From NCBI GenBank assembly GCA_947644595.1, contig CANSAE010000007.1, positions 1-63,302 on the forward strand: a stretch of 63,302 bases of DNA, given 5' to 3'. Of the stretch, positions 31,421 to 40,219 are shown in pieces. The notes beneath the pieces are model-generated. The model was not told the DNA's origin. It searched no databases and saw only the letters and a list, made by a program, of their open reading frames with translations. The translations under genes were made by a program, and so were the position numbers. Numbering within the stretch: the stretch's first letter is position 1; every line of letters begins with the position of its first letter. The DNA is from an uncultured Clostridia bacterium (GTDB lineage: Bacteria; Bacillota; Clostridia; Oscillospirales; Oscillospiraceae).

Positions 31421-32380
31421 TCATCGGGCGTCCCCATGATTCCGCTGCTTGAATTTGACGGGTTCGCCCTGCTCGTTGTAATACTTCGGGTCTGCGCCGG
31501 GTTTGTCCCAGCCGTATGTGGAGCCGAACAGCATAGCGGCCTCCTGCGCCTTTGTCACGCCCATAGCCTCGTTTGCGGCGGTGGCCCCTTCACGGGCGGT
31601 CATGCCCTCGGCACGGGCACCAGCGGGACGCCGGAACATCTCGCCCTTGGTTATAATGATGATCTCATCAGCGGCGGATGTGATGCTGAAACATTTATCC
31701 GGCAAAGAGGAACGCAGGGGAATCACCCTGCTGCCGGTGCGTTCCGCCTTTTCCGCAAAGTCGTGGAGAAGATATAGGGTGCTGTTATAGTCGGTGAACA
31801 GCTCAACATGGTACTCGTCCACAAATCGGGCAACGCGGTCGCGGATTTCGCCGCTGCCGGTGATGATGCGGATGGGGTCGCCGTCCGGGATCGTAAACAG
31901 CTCCTTGAAGTTTGGGGTGATAAAGCGGATGCCCTTTTCAGCCTGTTCCATGTGGAGGTCAAACAAATCCCGGCGATAGGGGAACAACTCAAAGTCAAAC
32001 TCCAAACTCCCTGGACATAACCGCAGGAAATAAGTGTACTGCTCCGTGTCCAGCCGAAAAGCGTATTCCTGGTCACATCGGCCCATATCGCTCTCCGGGT
32101 GTTCTCCGCAGTAGGCTGTCAAGGTATCACGGTCTTTGAGTACGCCGCCGTACCGCTCATCAAGGCGCAGGGCGTCCAGCACCTTTTCACGATCTGCCAA
32201 AAACCCGGTTGTCCACAAGTGACCGCAGCAGTTCTCCCAGGTGGTGTGGAACGCCTGACCATCTTCGCCCATATCGCCCCGCAGACAGCCAACAGCCCCG
32301 CAGTGCGATCCGATGTCCGCACTCTGCTTGTATGCGTAAAGCCGCTCCGCTGGGGCCACGGGCCGCAAAGTCATATCCAT
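31421..32380 (-). CDS. LPD28-like polyvalent-associated protein, paralogue 3
   Basis: A 319-aa paralogue (MDMTLRPVAPAERLYA, then HCGAVGCLRGDMGEDGQAF). The central block DLHMEQAEKGIRFITPNFKE and the end DPKYYNEQGEPVKFKQRNHG are retained with more substitutions than between the other two copies, so it is the most diverged. ATG 32380 has AGGAG at 11 bases and overlaps the stop of the preceding gene by one base. Function unknown; part of the same antirestriction-like accessory operon. Confidence 0.65.
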   Translation of the reverse strand: MDMTLRPVAPAERLYAYKQSADIGSHCGAVGCLRGDMGEDGQAFHTTWENCCGHLWTTGFLADREKVLDALRLDERYGGVLKDRDTLTAYCGEHPESDMGRCDQEYAFRLDTEQYTYFLRLCPGSLEFDFELFPYRRDLFDLHMEQAEKGIRFITPNFKELFTIPDGDPIRIITGSGEIRDRVARFVDEYHVELFTDYNSTLYLLHDFAEKAERTGSRVIPLRSSLPDKCFSITSAADEIIIITKGEMFRRPAGARAEGMTAREGATAANEAMGVTKAQEAAMLFGSTYGWDKPGADPKYYNEQGEPVKFKQRNHGDAR

Positions 32381-32664
32381 TACCGCTCACACTCCTTATC
32401 CGGCTCCCTGGGCTGTCTTTCAGCGGCCCTCGCTTTCCGCTCCATTTGATATTCCAATTCCTCGTTGGCGCGGATTAGCAAATCTTTTTTCGCCTCCAGC
32501 GGGTCGGAAAAGTAGTGCCCCCAAAAGTAGTTGTTCCTGCCCTTGCAGGCCCAGGTCACATACATGGGGATTTTGCCATGTTCCAGTTCACCGAACACAT
32601 ACTCTGTATCCCCGATCTGGATGGAGTCGGTGATAGCGTAGCCCTCGTTGATCCTGTCAGCCAT
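32380..32664 (-). CDS. Small conserved ICE protein, function unknown
   Basis: A 94-aa protein starting at ATG 32664 (MADRINEGYAITDSIQIGDT), with GGGAGGG eight bases upstream. The aromatic-rich middle YVTWACKGRNNYFWGHYF is distinctive, and the C-terminus is a charged helix. It shares with the following 207-aa protein an opening of the form 'Y-I-hydrophobic-IGDxE', so the two may be distantly related. It lies just ahead of the LPD28-like series. Confidence 0.62.
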   Translation of the reverse strand: MADRINEGYAITDSIQIGDTEYVFGELEHGKIPMYVTWACKGRNNYFWGHYFSDPLEAKKDLLIRANEELEYQMERKARAAERQPREPDKECER

Positions 32665-32665
32665 A

Positions 32666-33289
32666 TCAGCGTCCCTCCCTGTCCCTGGATTTCTTTTCAG
32701 CCTGTCGCTCCTGCTGAATACATTCCAGGTAGTGCTTCGCCCACTTGGGCAGATTCTCCGGCGCGATAACGCCGAGAATATCACTCCGCTCAAAGCGGGA
32801 GGTTTTGCCGGAGTATAGCTCCGTGCAGGAACAGGCGGAGCCTCGGCTGTTGGGGGACGCACCAAAACCGCCGTTGCACAGGTGGAGTTGGCAGGTGGCA
32901 CGGCGGTATTCCGGGCGCAGCACCTCCGGCTTAATAACGACGATCTTCCCCCGGAGGTCGTGCTGGTGGCCGATAACCTCACAGCCCTCGGCGGTGATGG
33001 GGGCGTTGGGGATACCCTGGATTTTCGGGCCGTTCAGGGCGATGCGGGTTTTCTCTGCCTGCTCCGCCACGCGCTCCCCGAATAGCTTTGCAAGTTCCGG
33101 GAAGTCGTCGCTGACCATGACCTCCGTGTAATTGGCTCTCAAATCGTTGCTTACGCAGAACGCACACATATAACGCTCGTCGCCAACAACTGCCGGATTT
33201 TCCCCCAGCACGATCTCCCGGTCGCCAATGTGAAACGCATGGATGATAACATAATCACCAGCCATGCGTTTCTCCTGATCTACGCTCAT
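32666..33289 (-). CDS. Conserved ICE protein with Cys/His motifs, function unknown
   Basis: A 207-aa protein, ATG 33289 with AGGAGG upstream. Recognisable conserved segments are FHIGDREIVLGENPAVV, MCAFCVSNDLRANYTEVM and GGFGASPNSRGSACSCTELY. The last, with SGKTSRFERSDILGVI, recurs in proteins at this position in related elements. The clustered Cys/His residues might bind metal. It is the first gene of an operon whose leader carries the TACAT-flanked hairpin. No activity can be assigned. Confidence 0.68.
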   Translation of the reverse strand: MSVDQEKRMAGDYVIIHAFHIGDREIVLGENPAVVGDERYMCAFCVSNDLRANYTEVMVSDDFPELAKLFGERVAEQAEKTRIALNGPKIQGIPNAPITAEGCEVIGHQHDLRGKIVVIKPEVLRPEYRRATCQLHLCNGGFGASPNSRGSACSCTELYSGKTSRFERSDILGVIAPENLPKWAKHYLECIQQERQAEKKSRDREGR

Positions 33290-33318
33290 TTGATTCCCTC
33301 CTTATTCAAAATTTACAC

Positions 33319-33350
33319 CGCCCTGCGTTCCGTAGGCAGAGGGCGATGTA
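33319..33350 (-). promoter_or_regulatory. TACAT-flanked leader hairpin before the 207-aa protein operon
   Basis: CGCCCT (33319-33324) pairs with AGGGCG (33340-33345), with an inner GC pair; TACAT precedes the stem on the minus strand (33346-33350). Spacing to the ribosome site and the ATTTT stretch after the stem resemble the copy at 45422-45446. Confidence 0.5.
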
Positions 33351-33381
33351 TGTAAGTAATATAGAAAAACCCATTTTATTT

Positions 33382-33549
33382 TCAGCAAGCCATCAGCTTT
33401 GTCAGAAGCTCATTCACCGGGGAGGCGTCCCGGCCCTGGGTGGTCAGCTTGTTCCGCCAGTCCAGCAGATACTTCCGCATAAGCCGGTATTCTTCGTCAG
33501 TCAGTTGGAGATAAACTTTTTTCTCCCGGTTGAATATCCATTTGAACAT
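33382..33549 (-). CDS. Small ICE protein (55 aa), function unknown
   Basis: A 55-aa protein, ATG 33549 with AAAGGAG nine bases upstream. It opens MFKWIFNREKKVYLQLTDEEY and continues as a single charged helix (RLMRKYLLDWRNKL). It has its own consensus promoter carrying the TCGCACATTTG motif, which argues strongly that it is a real, regulated gene. It could be a small regulator or a membrane-associated peptide, but no family was recognised. Confidence 0.7.
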   Translation of the reverse strand: MFKWIFNREKKVYLQLTDEEYRLMRKYLLDWRNKLTTQGRDASPVNELLTKLMAC

Positions 33550-33572
33550 TTGAAACAGCTCCTTTCACCACC

Positions 33573-33609
33573 ATAGTACAGAAAAAAACAAGCGGTTTCA
33601 AATGTGCGA
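33573..33609 (-). promoter_or_regulatory. Promoter with TCGCACATTTG motif for the 55-aa gene
   Basis: On the minus strand TTGAAA (33596-33601), 17 bp, TACTAT (33573-33578). The motif TCGCACATTTG at 33599-33609 overlaps the -35. Confidence 0.82.
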
Positions 33610-33621
33610 ATGGGTATGTAA

Positions 33622-33642
33622 GTGGCCCGCTGTGCGGGCCAC
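33622..33642 (-). terminator. GC-rich hairpin after the giant adhesin gene
   Basis: A perfect 9-bp stem, GTGGCCCGC with GCGGGCCAC, with a 3-base loop lies 12 bases beyond the adhesin stop codon. On the minus strand it is followed by TTACATAC rather than a U-tract, so termination may be factor-dependent or partial. Confidence 0.5.
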
Positions 33643-33653
33643 GGGGATGGTGC

Positions 33654-36600
33654 TTAATAACCTGTGGTGGGCAGGCGCTTGGGGGGAGCGTAGACCTTCG
33701 TCACCCAGCGGGTGGTCGCCATGATCCACTGTCCGTTGTAGACGCCGCCCACGTCCGCCTGATTGACAAACTGGCTGCCGCCCTTGGCCCAGGACACAAC
33801 GGTGCAGTCAATTTTGGGCGCTTCCACCTGCCGGAAGTTGGCCGGGACAACGCCGAACACGAACATCACTTCTGTGACATACTCGTTGGACGCCAGCCGC
33901 AGGGCCACGGGGGACGCCTCCAGCACATAGTTCTGCTGGGTGTTCAGGCTGTCCGCCAGCACACGGTAGTCGGCCCCGGAGAGATTGGTCTTGTAGACGA
34001 TCTTGTAGCTACCGGCGGCGTTGTAGGTGCCGGTGGTGATCTTCGCCAGCCGTACCGCCTCCACGGGCAGGGTGTCCCTCCAATAAAAAGAGGTGAGCGC
34101 CGTGGTGGAGTTGTTGCCGATATTAGAGAACGTGTAGCGGATATTCTGACCGGGCATGACCTCGGCATAGCCGGTTTTCTGGATTGCCACATTGGTGTAA
34201 AGGCTCTTGTTGGTCATGGCCGCTTTGACGATCTGCCCAGCGTGTTCGATCTCCACGTCGATGGGGGTCTTGTCCAGGGCGTAGAAGTCTGCCGCCTTGG
34301 ATTCCACCACCTTGTAGCGGCCCAGGGGCAAGGGCTTGGACACGGCCACGCCGTTCTTATCGGTGCGGATGGTGTCAACAAGGTTCCCTGTGCGGTAGTG
34401 GTAGACCTCAAACACGGTGCCGGGGATGGGGGTGCCAGCGGGCCAGCCGTTCATGCTGTTGTAGTCGGCGCTGGTCTTGGTGATCTGGAGCTGCCCGGTG
34501 ACGGCGGTATTCTTCCAGGTGATGGTGGTACAGCCGCCGTATTCCACATAGATGGTCTTGGGCTGGGTGTCCAGGATATAGCCGTCCGCGCACTCGATCT
34601 CCCGGATGGTATACTTGCCGTCTGCCAGTCCACCGTCCACATAGACATATCCCTCATTATCGCTCTCATAGGTGCCCACGGGGTTGCCCTTGGCATCGGA
34701 AAGCAGGAACTTCACGCCGTAAATCCCCTTGCCGGTCACGCTGTCGATCTTGTGGATGATGGCGCTGCCGGTCTGCCGGTTGGTGATCTCCAGGGTGGCG
34801 GTGCCGCCGTCCTTCACTTCGATCTGATAGGGCTGGCTGTCCAACTGATAGCCCTTTGCCGCTTTCAGCTCCGTCACCTGATACCAGCCCTTTTCCGCTT
34901 CGGGCAGGGAAATGACGCCGGAGCGGTCGGTGGTGTAGGTGCCGATGATCTCCCCGTTGAGTTTGCGGATTTCAAACTGGACGCCGCTGATCCGCTCCCC
35001 GGTTTCCTCGTCCGTCTTGATGATGGTGAGGCCCCCGATTTTGGTGTTATACACCGTAATCGTCTGCGTGTCACTGGCGTTGACGCGGACGGTCTGTGTT
35101 TTGGTTCCCTCGTCCATGACGTAACCGGGCAAAGGCTTGGTTTCCGTGATAATAAGGGTGCCTACCACGCCGGAAATGCGGATTTCGCCGTTGGCGTCCG
35201 TCTTGTAAAGTCCCTTGCTGGACAGGTGGCCGTAGTCGTCGTCCAGGTAGGAGCCGTCCGCATAGGTGATTTGGAACTCTACCCCGGCCAGGGGTTTGCC
35301 GGTCTGCTTGTCCAGCTTCTTCACCACGATGGTGCCCTGCTTGGCGTTGTAAAAACGGAGGGTCTGGACTTCGCCGGACTTGATAAGGATGGACTTGGGC
35401 TGGCCGTCCAGGACATAGCCCTCCAACGCCTTGACCTCTCGTGCGGTGACGGTGGTGCCGGGGGTGAGGTCGTTCAGCACGATGCGCCCATTCTCGTCAG
35501 TGATGAACTCGCCGTTAGAATTGCCTACCACCGCGCCGCTGCTGTCCGTCACAAGGAACGTGACACCTTTCAGCGGCGTGGTGGTGCCCTCAATATACTT
35601 CTCGATCACAAGGGTGGTGCTGGGGGTGTTGGTGAAATGGAGGGTCTGCGTGTCGTTGGGGTTCACCACCACCGTCTGCGTCCGGGTGGCCTCGTCGATG
35701 GTGTAGCCGGGAATGGTGGCCGTTTCCGTCACCACCAGCGTCCCCACCACGCCATTGATGGTGATCTTGCCGTCCTTGTCAGTAAAATACAAACCGTTGC
35801 TGCTGATCTGTCCGTTTTCAGCGGGTACAAACTCCCCCGTGGAGGTGGTCACTTTGAACGTGACGCCCTTTAAGGGCTTGCCGGTGAGGGCGTCCCGTTT
35901 GTCGATGACCAGCGTCCCGGCCTTGGAGTTCTTTACAATGACGGTCTGCGTGTCGCCGCCCTGCCCAATGACCACGTTGGTGCTGGCGCTGTCCATCACA
36001 TAGCCTGTCGGGGCCTTGATCTCATTCAGTACATAAGCGCCGGGGGCAAGGTTGGTGATCTTGATTTCCCCTTGGGCGTCGGTGGTAAAAATCCCGTTCT
36101 GCGTCAGGGTGCTGGTGCCGATCACGCCGTCCAGCCCCACTTCACACCCTGCCGCCGTGGTCACTCTAAACTCCGCGCCGGGGAGGGGCTGGCCGGTGGC
36201 GCTGTCCCGCTTCTGGATAATAATGGCCCCTTTCGGCTGGTTCTTGAAAGTCAGGCTGACGGTGCGGCCCTCCTTGATCTGCACCGTTTGAGATTGGGTG
36301 TCCAGAATAAAGCCAGCGGGGGCGCGGGTTTCCGTTACCACCACGCTCTTGCCGGGGGTCAGGCCGGTGATGCGGATTTCCCCGTTCTCGTCCGTCCTGA
36401 AAATGCCGTTGCTGTCGCCCACAACGGTGCCGTCCGCATACAGCACCTTAAACTCGGCGTTCTGCAAGGTGACGGAGGGGTTCACCGAACAGACTTTGCG
36501 GATCAACAAAATACCGTCCGGGGCATTGGTGAAACGGACGGTAACAACACTCTGTTCGCCGCTGTCGGCCAGCATGATCGTTTCGGAGGACTGGATGATG

Positions 36601-39600
36601 TTGTACCCGTCCGCAGCGTCCACTTCCTCCAGCACATACGCGCCGGGGTTGAGGCCCGTCCACATGGCGGTGCCGTTCTTGCCGGTAACTTTGGTGCCGA
36701 TGACGGTGCCGCCTGTGCCGCTGGTGCCGCCCAGGTAGCGCAGTTGGAACGTGCATCCGGGCAAAACCGCGCCGGTGACGCTATCATATTTTTCGACTAT
36801 GATGGCGTTCTTGGGCACATTCTCAAAGGTGATGACCTTGCTCTCGCCGCCCTTGATATAAAATTCCTGGGTGGCGGGTTCCTTGATGGTGTAGCCTGCG
36901 GCGGGGGCCAGCTCCGTCACCTTGTACCAGCCGTCCCGCAGCAGGTCAACAAAGAACTGGCCGTTCTCGTCGGAGAAGAACGTCCCCAGGCTGTTCAATT
37001 CGCCCGTGGTGGTGCTGTTGCTCCCATACCAAACCTCAAACTTGGCCCCCTTGATGGGACTGCCGGTGATGCTGTCCACCTTGTTCACCGTGAGGGTGGG
37101 CTTCCTGTGATTCTCAAAATAGATGGTGTGGTCGCGGTTGGGATAGAGGGTCACAAGCTGGCTGGGGGCGTCCATGAGCCAAGGGGCCGGGACGGACTTC
37201 TCGGAGATTTCATACACGCCGGGGAGCAGGTTATCCAGCGTGGCCCTGCCGTTGGCGTCCGTCTTGATCTCGTCTACACTGTGGCCATCCGCCGCCCGGA
37301 CGGTGAAAACCGTATCGGGGATGGGCTTGCCGGTGTCTGCGTCCTTTTTGTAGACAATGAGGTTGGGCCGTTTCTGATTCTCAATGGTGATGGTGCTGGT
37401 CTGGCCCGGAAACAGCTCCACATGGTACTCCTGAAGGTCGAGGATGTGGTCGGCAACGGTGGCCGTTTCCTTGATGGAGTACACGCCGGGTTCCAGCTTG
37501 GGAATGTTGATCTCGCCGTCCTGGTCGGTGATACGGTCAAGGTAGTGGGTGCCGTCCTCAATGCGGGCGATGCGGAAATGGACGCCGCCCAGCCGGGTGC
37601 CGTCCGAGCTGGTCTTGATAAGGCGCAGGGCGGGTTTGGGGGTGTTGGTAAACACAAAATTGGCGTTCTCGTCCGGGTTCACCTGCACCACGCGCACAGC
37701 GTCGTCCACCAGGTAGCCTTCCGGGGCCTCCAGCTCCCGGACTTCATACGCACCGGGGGTCAGCTTGGAAAGGTCAATCTCACCGTTAATATCGGTGGTA
37801 AACTCCTGCCGGTAAGAGCCGCCCACCAGCTTGAACTCAAAGCGGACGTTGGGCAGGGATTTCATGGTGATGCTGTCTACCTTGATAAGATGGATGCCCG
37901 GTTTCAGGGAATTGAAAAAGACCAGCTCCCGCGTCTGCGTTTCACCGGCCTTTAACTCGATCTGCTGGGGGGTGCCGTTCACCACATGGGCGTCGTCCGT
38001 GGCTACCTCTTTCACAAGGTAGGTGCCCGGTTCCAGGTCGTAGAGGAAAATCTCGCCGCTGGCGTTGGTGGTGTACTCCCCGAACAGGTCGCCGTCATGC
38101 CAGACCTCAAAGGTCACATCAGGCATGGGGGAATTGCTGGTCAGGTCGTACTTGAGGATACGCAGGGCGGGCCGCGCCCGGTTGGTGACGGTCAGCACGG
38201 GGTCGTCCTCGGTGGCCGGGTCGTAGGGGTCAATGTGGATGCCGTGGGGCGTCTTGTCCAGCACATACCCAGCGGGGGCGGCGGTTTCCACGATCTCAAT
38301 ATAGGCTTCTTTCTTGATGCCCGTCACACGGGCCTCGCCGTTGTCATTGGTGGTGACGGAGGTAATGAGCTTGCCGTCCGCGAACACATCAAAGGTGGCG
38401 TTAGGCAGGGAAACGCCGGTCTGCTCGTCCACCTTGATGATGGTCAGGCTGATGTCCCGCACGTTTTCCCAAACGATGGTCACGTCCTTGGTGCCGTCCC
38501 ATTCCACCGTTTCCACGCGGGAGGATTTCACATAGCCGTCCGGGGGCGTCTGCTCCGTAACGCGGTAGGAGCCGTAGGGCAGCTCGTCGCCCTCAAAGGA
38601 GATGGTGCCGTCAAAGCCGGTGATGCCGGTGGTCATATAGGAGCCGTCGATCTGCTCAAAGCGGAACACCGCCCCCTGCAAGCTGCCCTTGTTCTGTGCG
38701 TCCACCTTTTTAATGGTAAAGCCCTTTTCGGTATCGTCCGTCACCGTCAGATACTCGGTGCGGCCAGGGGTCAGGGTGACATTCATGGGGGCCACGATCT
38801 GATAGCCCTCCGGGGCGGCGGTTTCTGTCAGCGTATATTTCTCATCGGCGGGCAGGTCACGCCACACGATCTGCCCGTTGCGGTCGGTGGTGCCGGTGAC
38901 GGTGGTGCCGCCATCGCCGGTCAGGGTGAACTCGGCCCCCTCCAGGGGAGCGCCGCCCGCACCGGCCTTGATAACTTGCAGACTGGCGGTTTCGGTTTCC
39001 TCCGTACCGCTCCACTTAAAGGGGATTTGAGCGTCCAGGGTGGTATAGCCGGGGTCGGAGATGATATAGGACTGCTCCGACGCGGCGGGGTTGTAGGCCA
39101 GGAACAAGTTATACTGCGCCACGCCGCCCGTGGCCTTGATGGTAAAGCTGCCCTCATCGGGCACATTGTCCACGGGGAGGCAGACCTTGAATGTGCCGTA
39201 GTATTCCGATCCGTTAGAGTTGAGATTGGTGTTGCGCTGTCTGCTGGTATCCACCAGATAGCAGGTGGCCCCATTTTCCTGCGTAGCCTCTAACGGCGAA
39301 TTGTTCTCCGCCACAAAGATGGTGCCCTGGGGGGCGTCGGTGGAGTATACCTTGGTCTTGCGCCCGTCGATCCAGGTGGAGGTGGCGGAGGCCAGATACA
39401 CCACACGGGTATAATACTCTTTCCCGTTGATGGTTTCTTTCTTGATGCCGTCCTCGTTGTCCTCGGCAGCGCCCTCCAGACCGTACTCGTTGAGGACTTC
39501 TATCCCCCGGATGTCTTTATCTTCCTCGGCCCGGAGGGACAGGCCGGTGTGGAGGCTTTTCGTCCAATGCTGGGACAAACTCAGGATGGCCTTCACGCTG

Positions 39601-40139
39601 TCGAAGATACGGATTTTCTGTGCGTCTGCGGTGGGTGCGGCGAGGGTGTCACGGCCAGCCGTAAAGGAGGTGCCGGGGATGGCAAGCTGGCCGCAGGAGG
39701 CCCAGATCGCCAACTGCGTGGCGTACTTGTATTCGTCCTCGGTCAGCGCGTTCACGCCCCGCACGTCGTCCTGGTGCAGTTCCTTAAACTGTTCCAGCGT
39801 TCGGTTGGGGTATCCGCTTGCGAACACGCCCATCGTCTGCGGGTTGCGGTTGTAGGGCTGGACGGTCAGGGCCTTGGAGGGGGATACCCCTTTCAGCCCG
39901 TGGTTGACGCAGTAGGCGGTGCCGGTCAGACCGTCGTTGCTGGTGTACTTCCAATAGCCGCCGCCGATGGAGCTGCCCTTGGTGGTGCCCAGGTACTTGC
40001 CGTACCCGGCCTGCTGGATGGTGACGGTGCCGCTGCCGCTCAAACTGTTGGCGGCGCTGGCGGGGACGGCGAGGATGCCGAACAGCGTAGCCACCACCAG
40101 CAGCATGGACAGCAGGCGTTTGAAATGCTTGTGTTTCAT
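33654..40139 (-). CDS. Giant secreted thioester/CnaB-repeat adhesin (SpaA-type)
   Basis: A 2161-aa surface protein (ATG 40139, AAAGGAG five bases upstream). It has a signal peptide (residues 1-31, ending VPASAA), then a thioester-type domain with the bond-forming pair suggested by AYCVNHG and YATQLAIWAS (about residues 76-165). Seventeen CnaB/SpaA-like repeats follow, each with a Lys near its start (for example IIKVD) and a Glu near its end (TETAAPEGY), the pattern for internal isopeptide bonds. A DUF11-like C-terminal part comes last. The protein stops exactly at KRLPTTGY, a sortase-like motif without the usual hydrophobic anchor and basic tail. It probably binds host or partner-cell surfaces covalently. 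Confidence 0.9.
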   Translation of the reverse strand: MKHKHFKRLLSMLLVVATLFGILAVPASAANSLSGSGTVTIQQAGYGKYLGTTKGSSIGGGYWKYTSNDGLTGTAYCVNHGLKGVSPSKALTVQPYNRNPQTMGVFASGYPNRTLEQFKELHQDDVRGVNALTEDEYKYATQLAIWASCGQLAIPGTSFTAGRDTLAAPTADAQKIRIFDSVKAILSLSQHWTKSLHTGLSLRAEEDKDIRGIEVLNEYGLEGAAEDNEDGIKKETINGKEYYTRVVYLASATSTWIDGRKTKVYSTDAPQGTIFVAENNSPLEATQENGATCYLVDTSRQRNTNLNSNGSEYYGTFKVCLPVDNVPDEGSFTIKATGGVAQYNLFLAYNPAASEQSYIISDPGYTTLDAQIPFKWSGTEETETASLQVIKAGAGGAPLEGAEFTLTGDGGTTVTGTTDRNGQIVWRDLPADEKYTLTETAAPEGYQIVAPMNVTLTPGRTEYLTVTDDTEKGFTIKKVDAQNKGSLQGAVFRFEQIDGSYMTTGITGFDGTISFEGDELPYGSYRVTEQTPPDGYVKSSRVETVEWDGTKDVTIVWENVRDISLTIIKVDEQTGVSLPNATFDVFADGKLITSVTTNDNGEARVTGIKKEAYIEIVETAAPAGYVLDKTPHGIHIDPYDPATEDDPVLTVTNRARPALRILKYDLTSNSPMPDVTFEVWHDGDLFGEYTTNASGEIFLYDLEPGTYLVKEVATDDAHVVNGTPQQIELKAGETQTRELVFFNSLKPGIHLIKVDSITMKSLPNVRFEFKLVGGSYRQEFTTDINGEIDLSKLTPGAYEVRELEAPEGYLVDDAVRVVQVNPDENANFVFTNTPKPALRLIKTSSDGTRLGGVHFRIARIEDGTHYLDRITDQDGEINIPKLEPGVYSIKETATVADHILDLQEYHVELFPGQTSTITIENQKRPNLIVYKKDADTGKPIPDTVFTVRAADGHSVDEIKTDANGRATLDNLLPGVYEISEKSVPAPWLMDAPSQLVTLYPNRDHTIYFENHRKPTLTVNKVDSITGSPIKGAKFEVWYGSNSTTTGELNSLGTFFSDENGQFFVDLLRDGWYKVTELAPAAGYTIKEPATQEFYIKGGESKVITFENVPKNAIIVEKYDSVTGAVLPGCTFQLRYLGGTSGTGGTVIGTKVTGKNGTAMWTGLNPGAYVLEEVDAADGYNIIQSSETIMLADSGEQSVVTVRFTNAPDGILLIRKVCSVNPSVTLQNAEFKVLYADGTVVGDSNGIFRTDENGEIRITGLTPGKSVVVTETRAPAGFILDTQSQTVQIKEGRTVSLTFKNQPKGAIIIQKRDSATGQPLPGAEFRVTTAAGCEVGLDGVIGTSTLTQNGIFTTDAQGEIKITNLAPGAYVLNEIKAPTGYVMDSASTNVVIGQGGDTQTVIVKNSKAGTLVIDKRDALTGKPLKGVTFKVTTSTGEFVPAENGQISSNGLYFTDKDGKITINGVVGTLVVTETATIPGYTIDEATRTQTVVVNPNDTQTLHFTNTPSTTLVIEKYIEGTTTPLKGVTFLVTDSSGAVVGNSNGEFITDENGRIVLNDLTPGTTVTAREVKALEGYVLDGQPKSILIKSGEVQTLRFYNAKQGTIVVKKLDKQTGKPLAGVEFQITYADGSYLDDDYGHLSSKGLYKTDANGEIRISGVVGTLIITETKPLPGYVMDEGTKTQTVRVNASDTQTITVYNTKIGGLTIIKTDEETGERISGVQFEIRKLNGEIIGTYTTDRSGVISLPEAEKGWYQVTELKAAKGYQLDSQPYQIEVKDGGTATLEITNRQTGSAIIHKIDSVTGKGIYGVKFLLSDAKGNPVGTYESDNEGYVYVDGGLADGKYTIREIECADGYILDTQPKTIYVEYGGCTTITWKNTAVTGQLQITKTSADYNSMNGWPAGTPIPGTVFEVYHYRTGNLVDTIRTDKNGVAVSKPLPLGRYKVVESKAADFYALDKTPIDVEIEHAGQIVKAAMTNKSLYTNVAIQKTGYAEVMPGQNIRYTFSNIGNNSTTALTSFYWRDTLPVEAVRLAKITTGTYNAAGSYKIVYKTNLSGADYRVLADSLNTQQNYVLEASPVALRLASNEYVTEVMFVFGVVPANFRQVEAPKIDCTVVSWAKGGSQFVNQADVGGVYNGQWIMATTRWVTKVYAPPKRLPTTGY

Positions 40140-40163
40140 GGGTTCTCCTTTCTTTCCGGGCAT

Positions 40164-40195
40164 AAGAAAAGGCAGGCTGCTTTCACAGTCTGCCT
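40164..40195 (-). terminator. Attenuator-like hairpin between the transglutaminase gene and the adhesin gene
   Basis: On the minus strand a 9-bp stem with one internal mismatch (AGGCAG, CTG pairing with CAG, CTGCCT) is followed by TTTTCTT. It ends about 24 bases before the adhesin start and would lower readthrough into the adhesin gene. Confidence 0.6.
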
Positions 40196-40219
40196 ATCCG
40201 ATGCGCTTGTTCAGTTGGC

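Noticed and set aside
36072..37955. Plus-strand open frames of several hundred codons opposite the adhesin gene
   Set aside because: These mirror the repeat structure of the adhesin on the other strand and have no ribosome sites or domains of their own.
33654..40139. Tandem repeats in the adhesin gene as a possible mobile repeat or assembly artefact
   Set aside because: The repeats are diverged at the protein level with conserved Lys and Glu positions, as in genuine CnaB repeat proteins.
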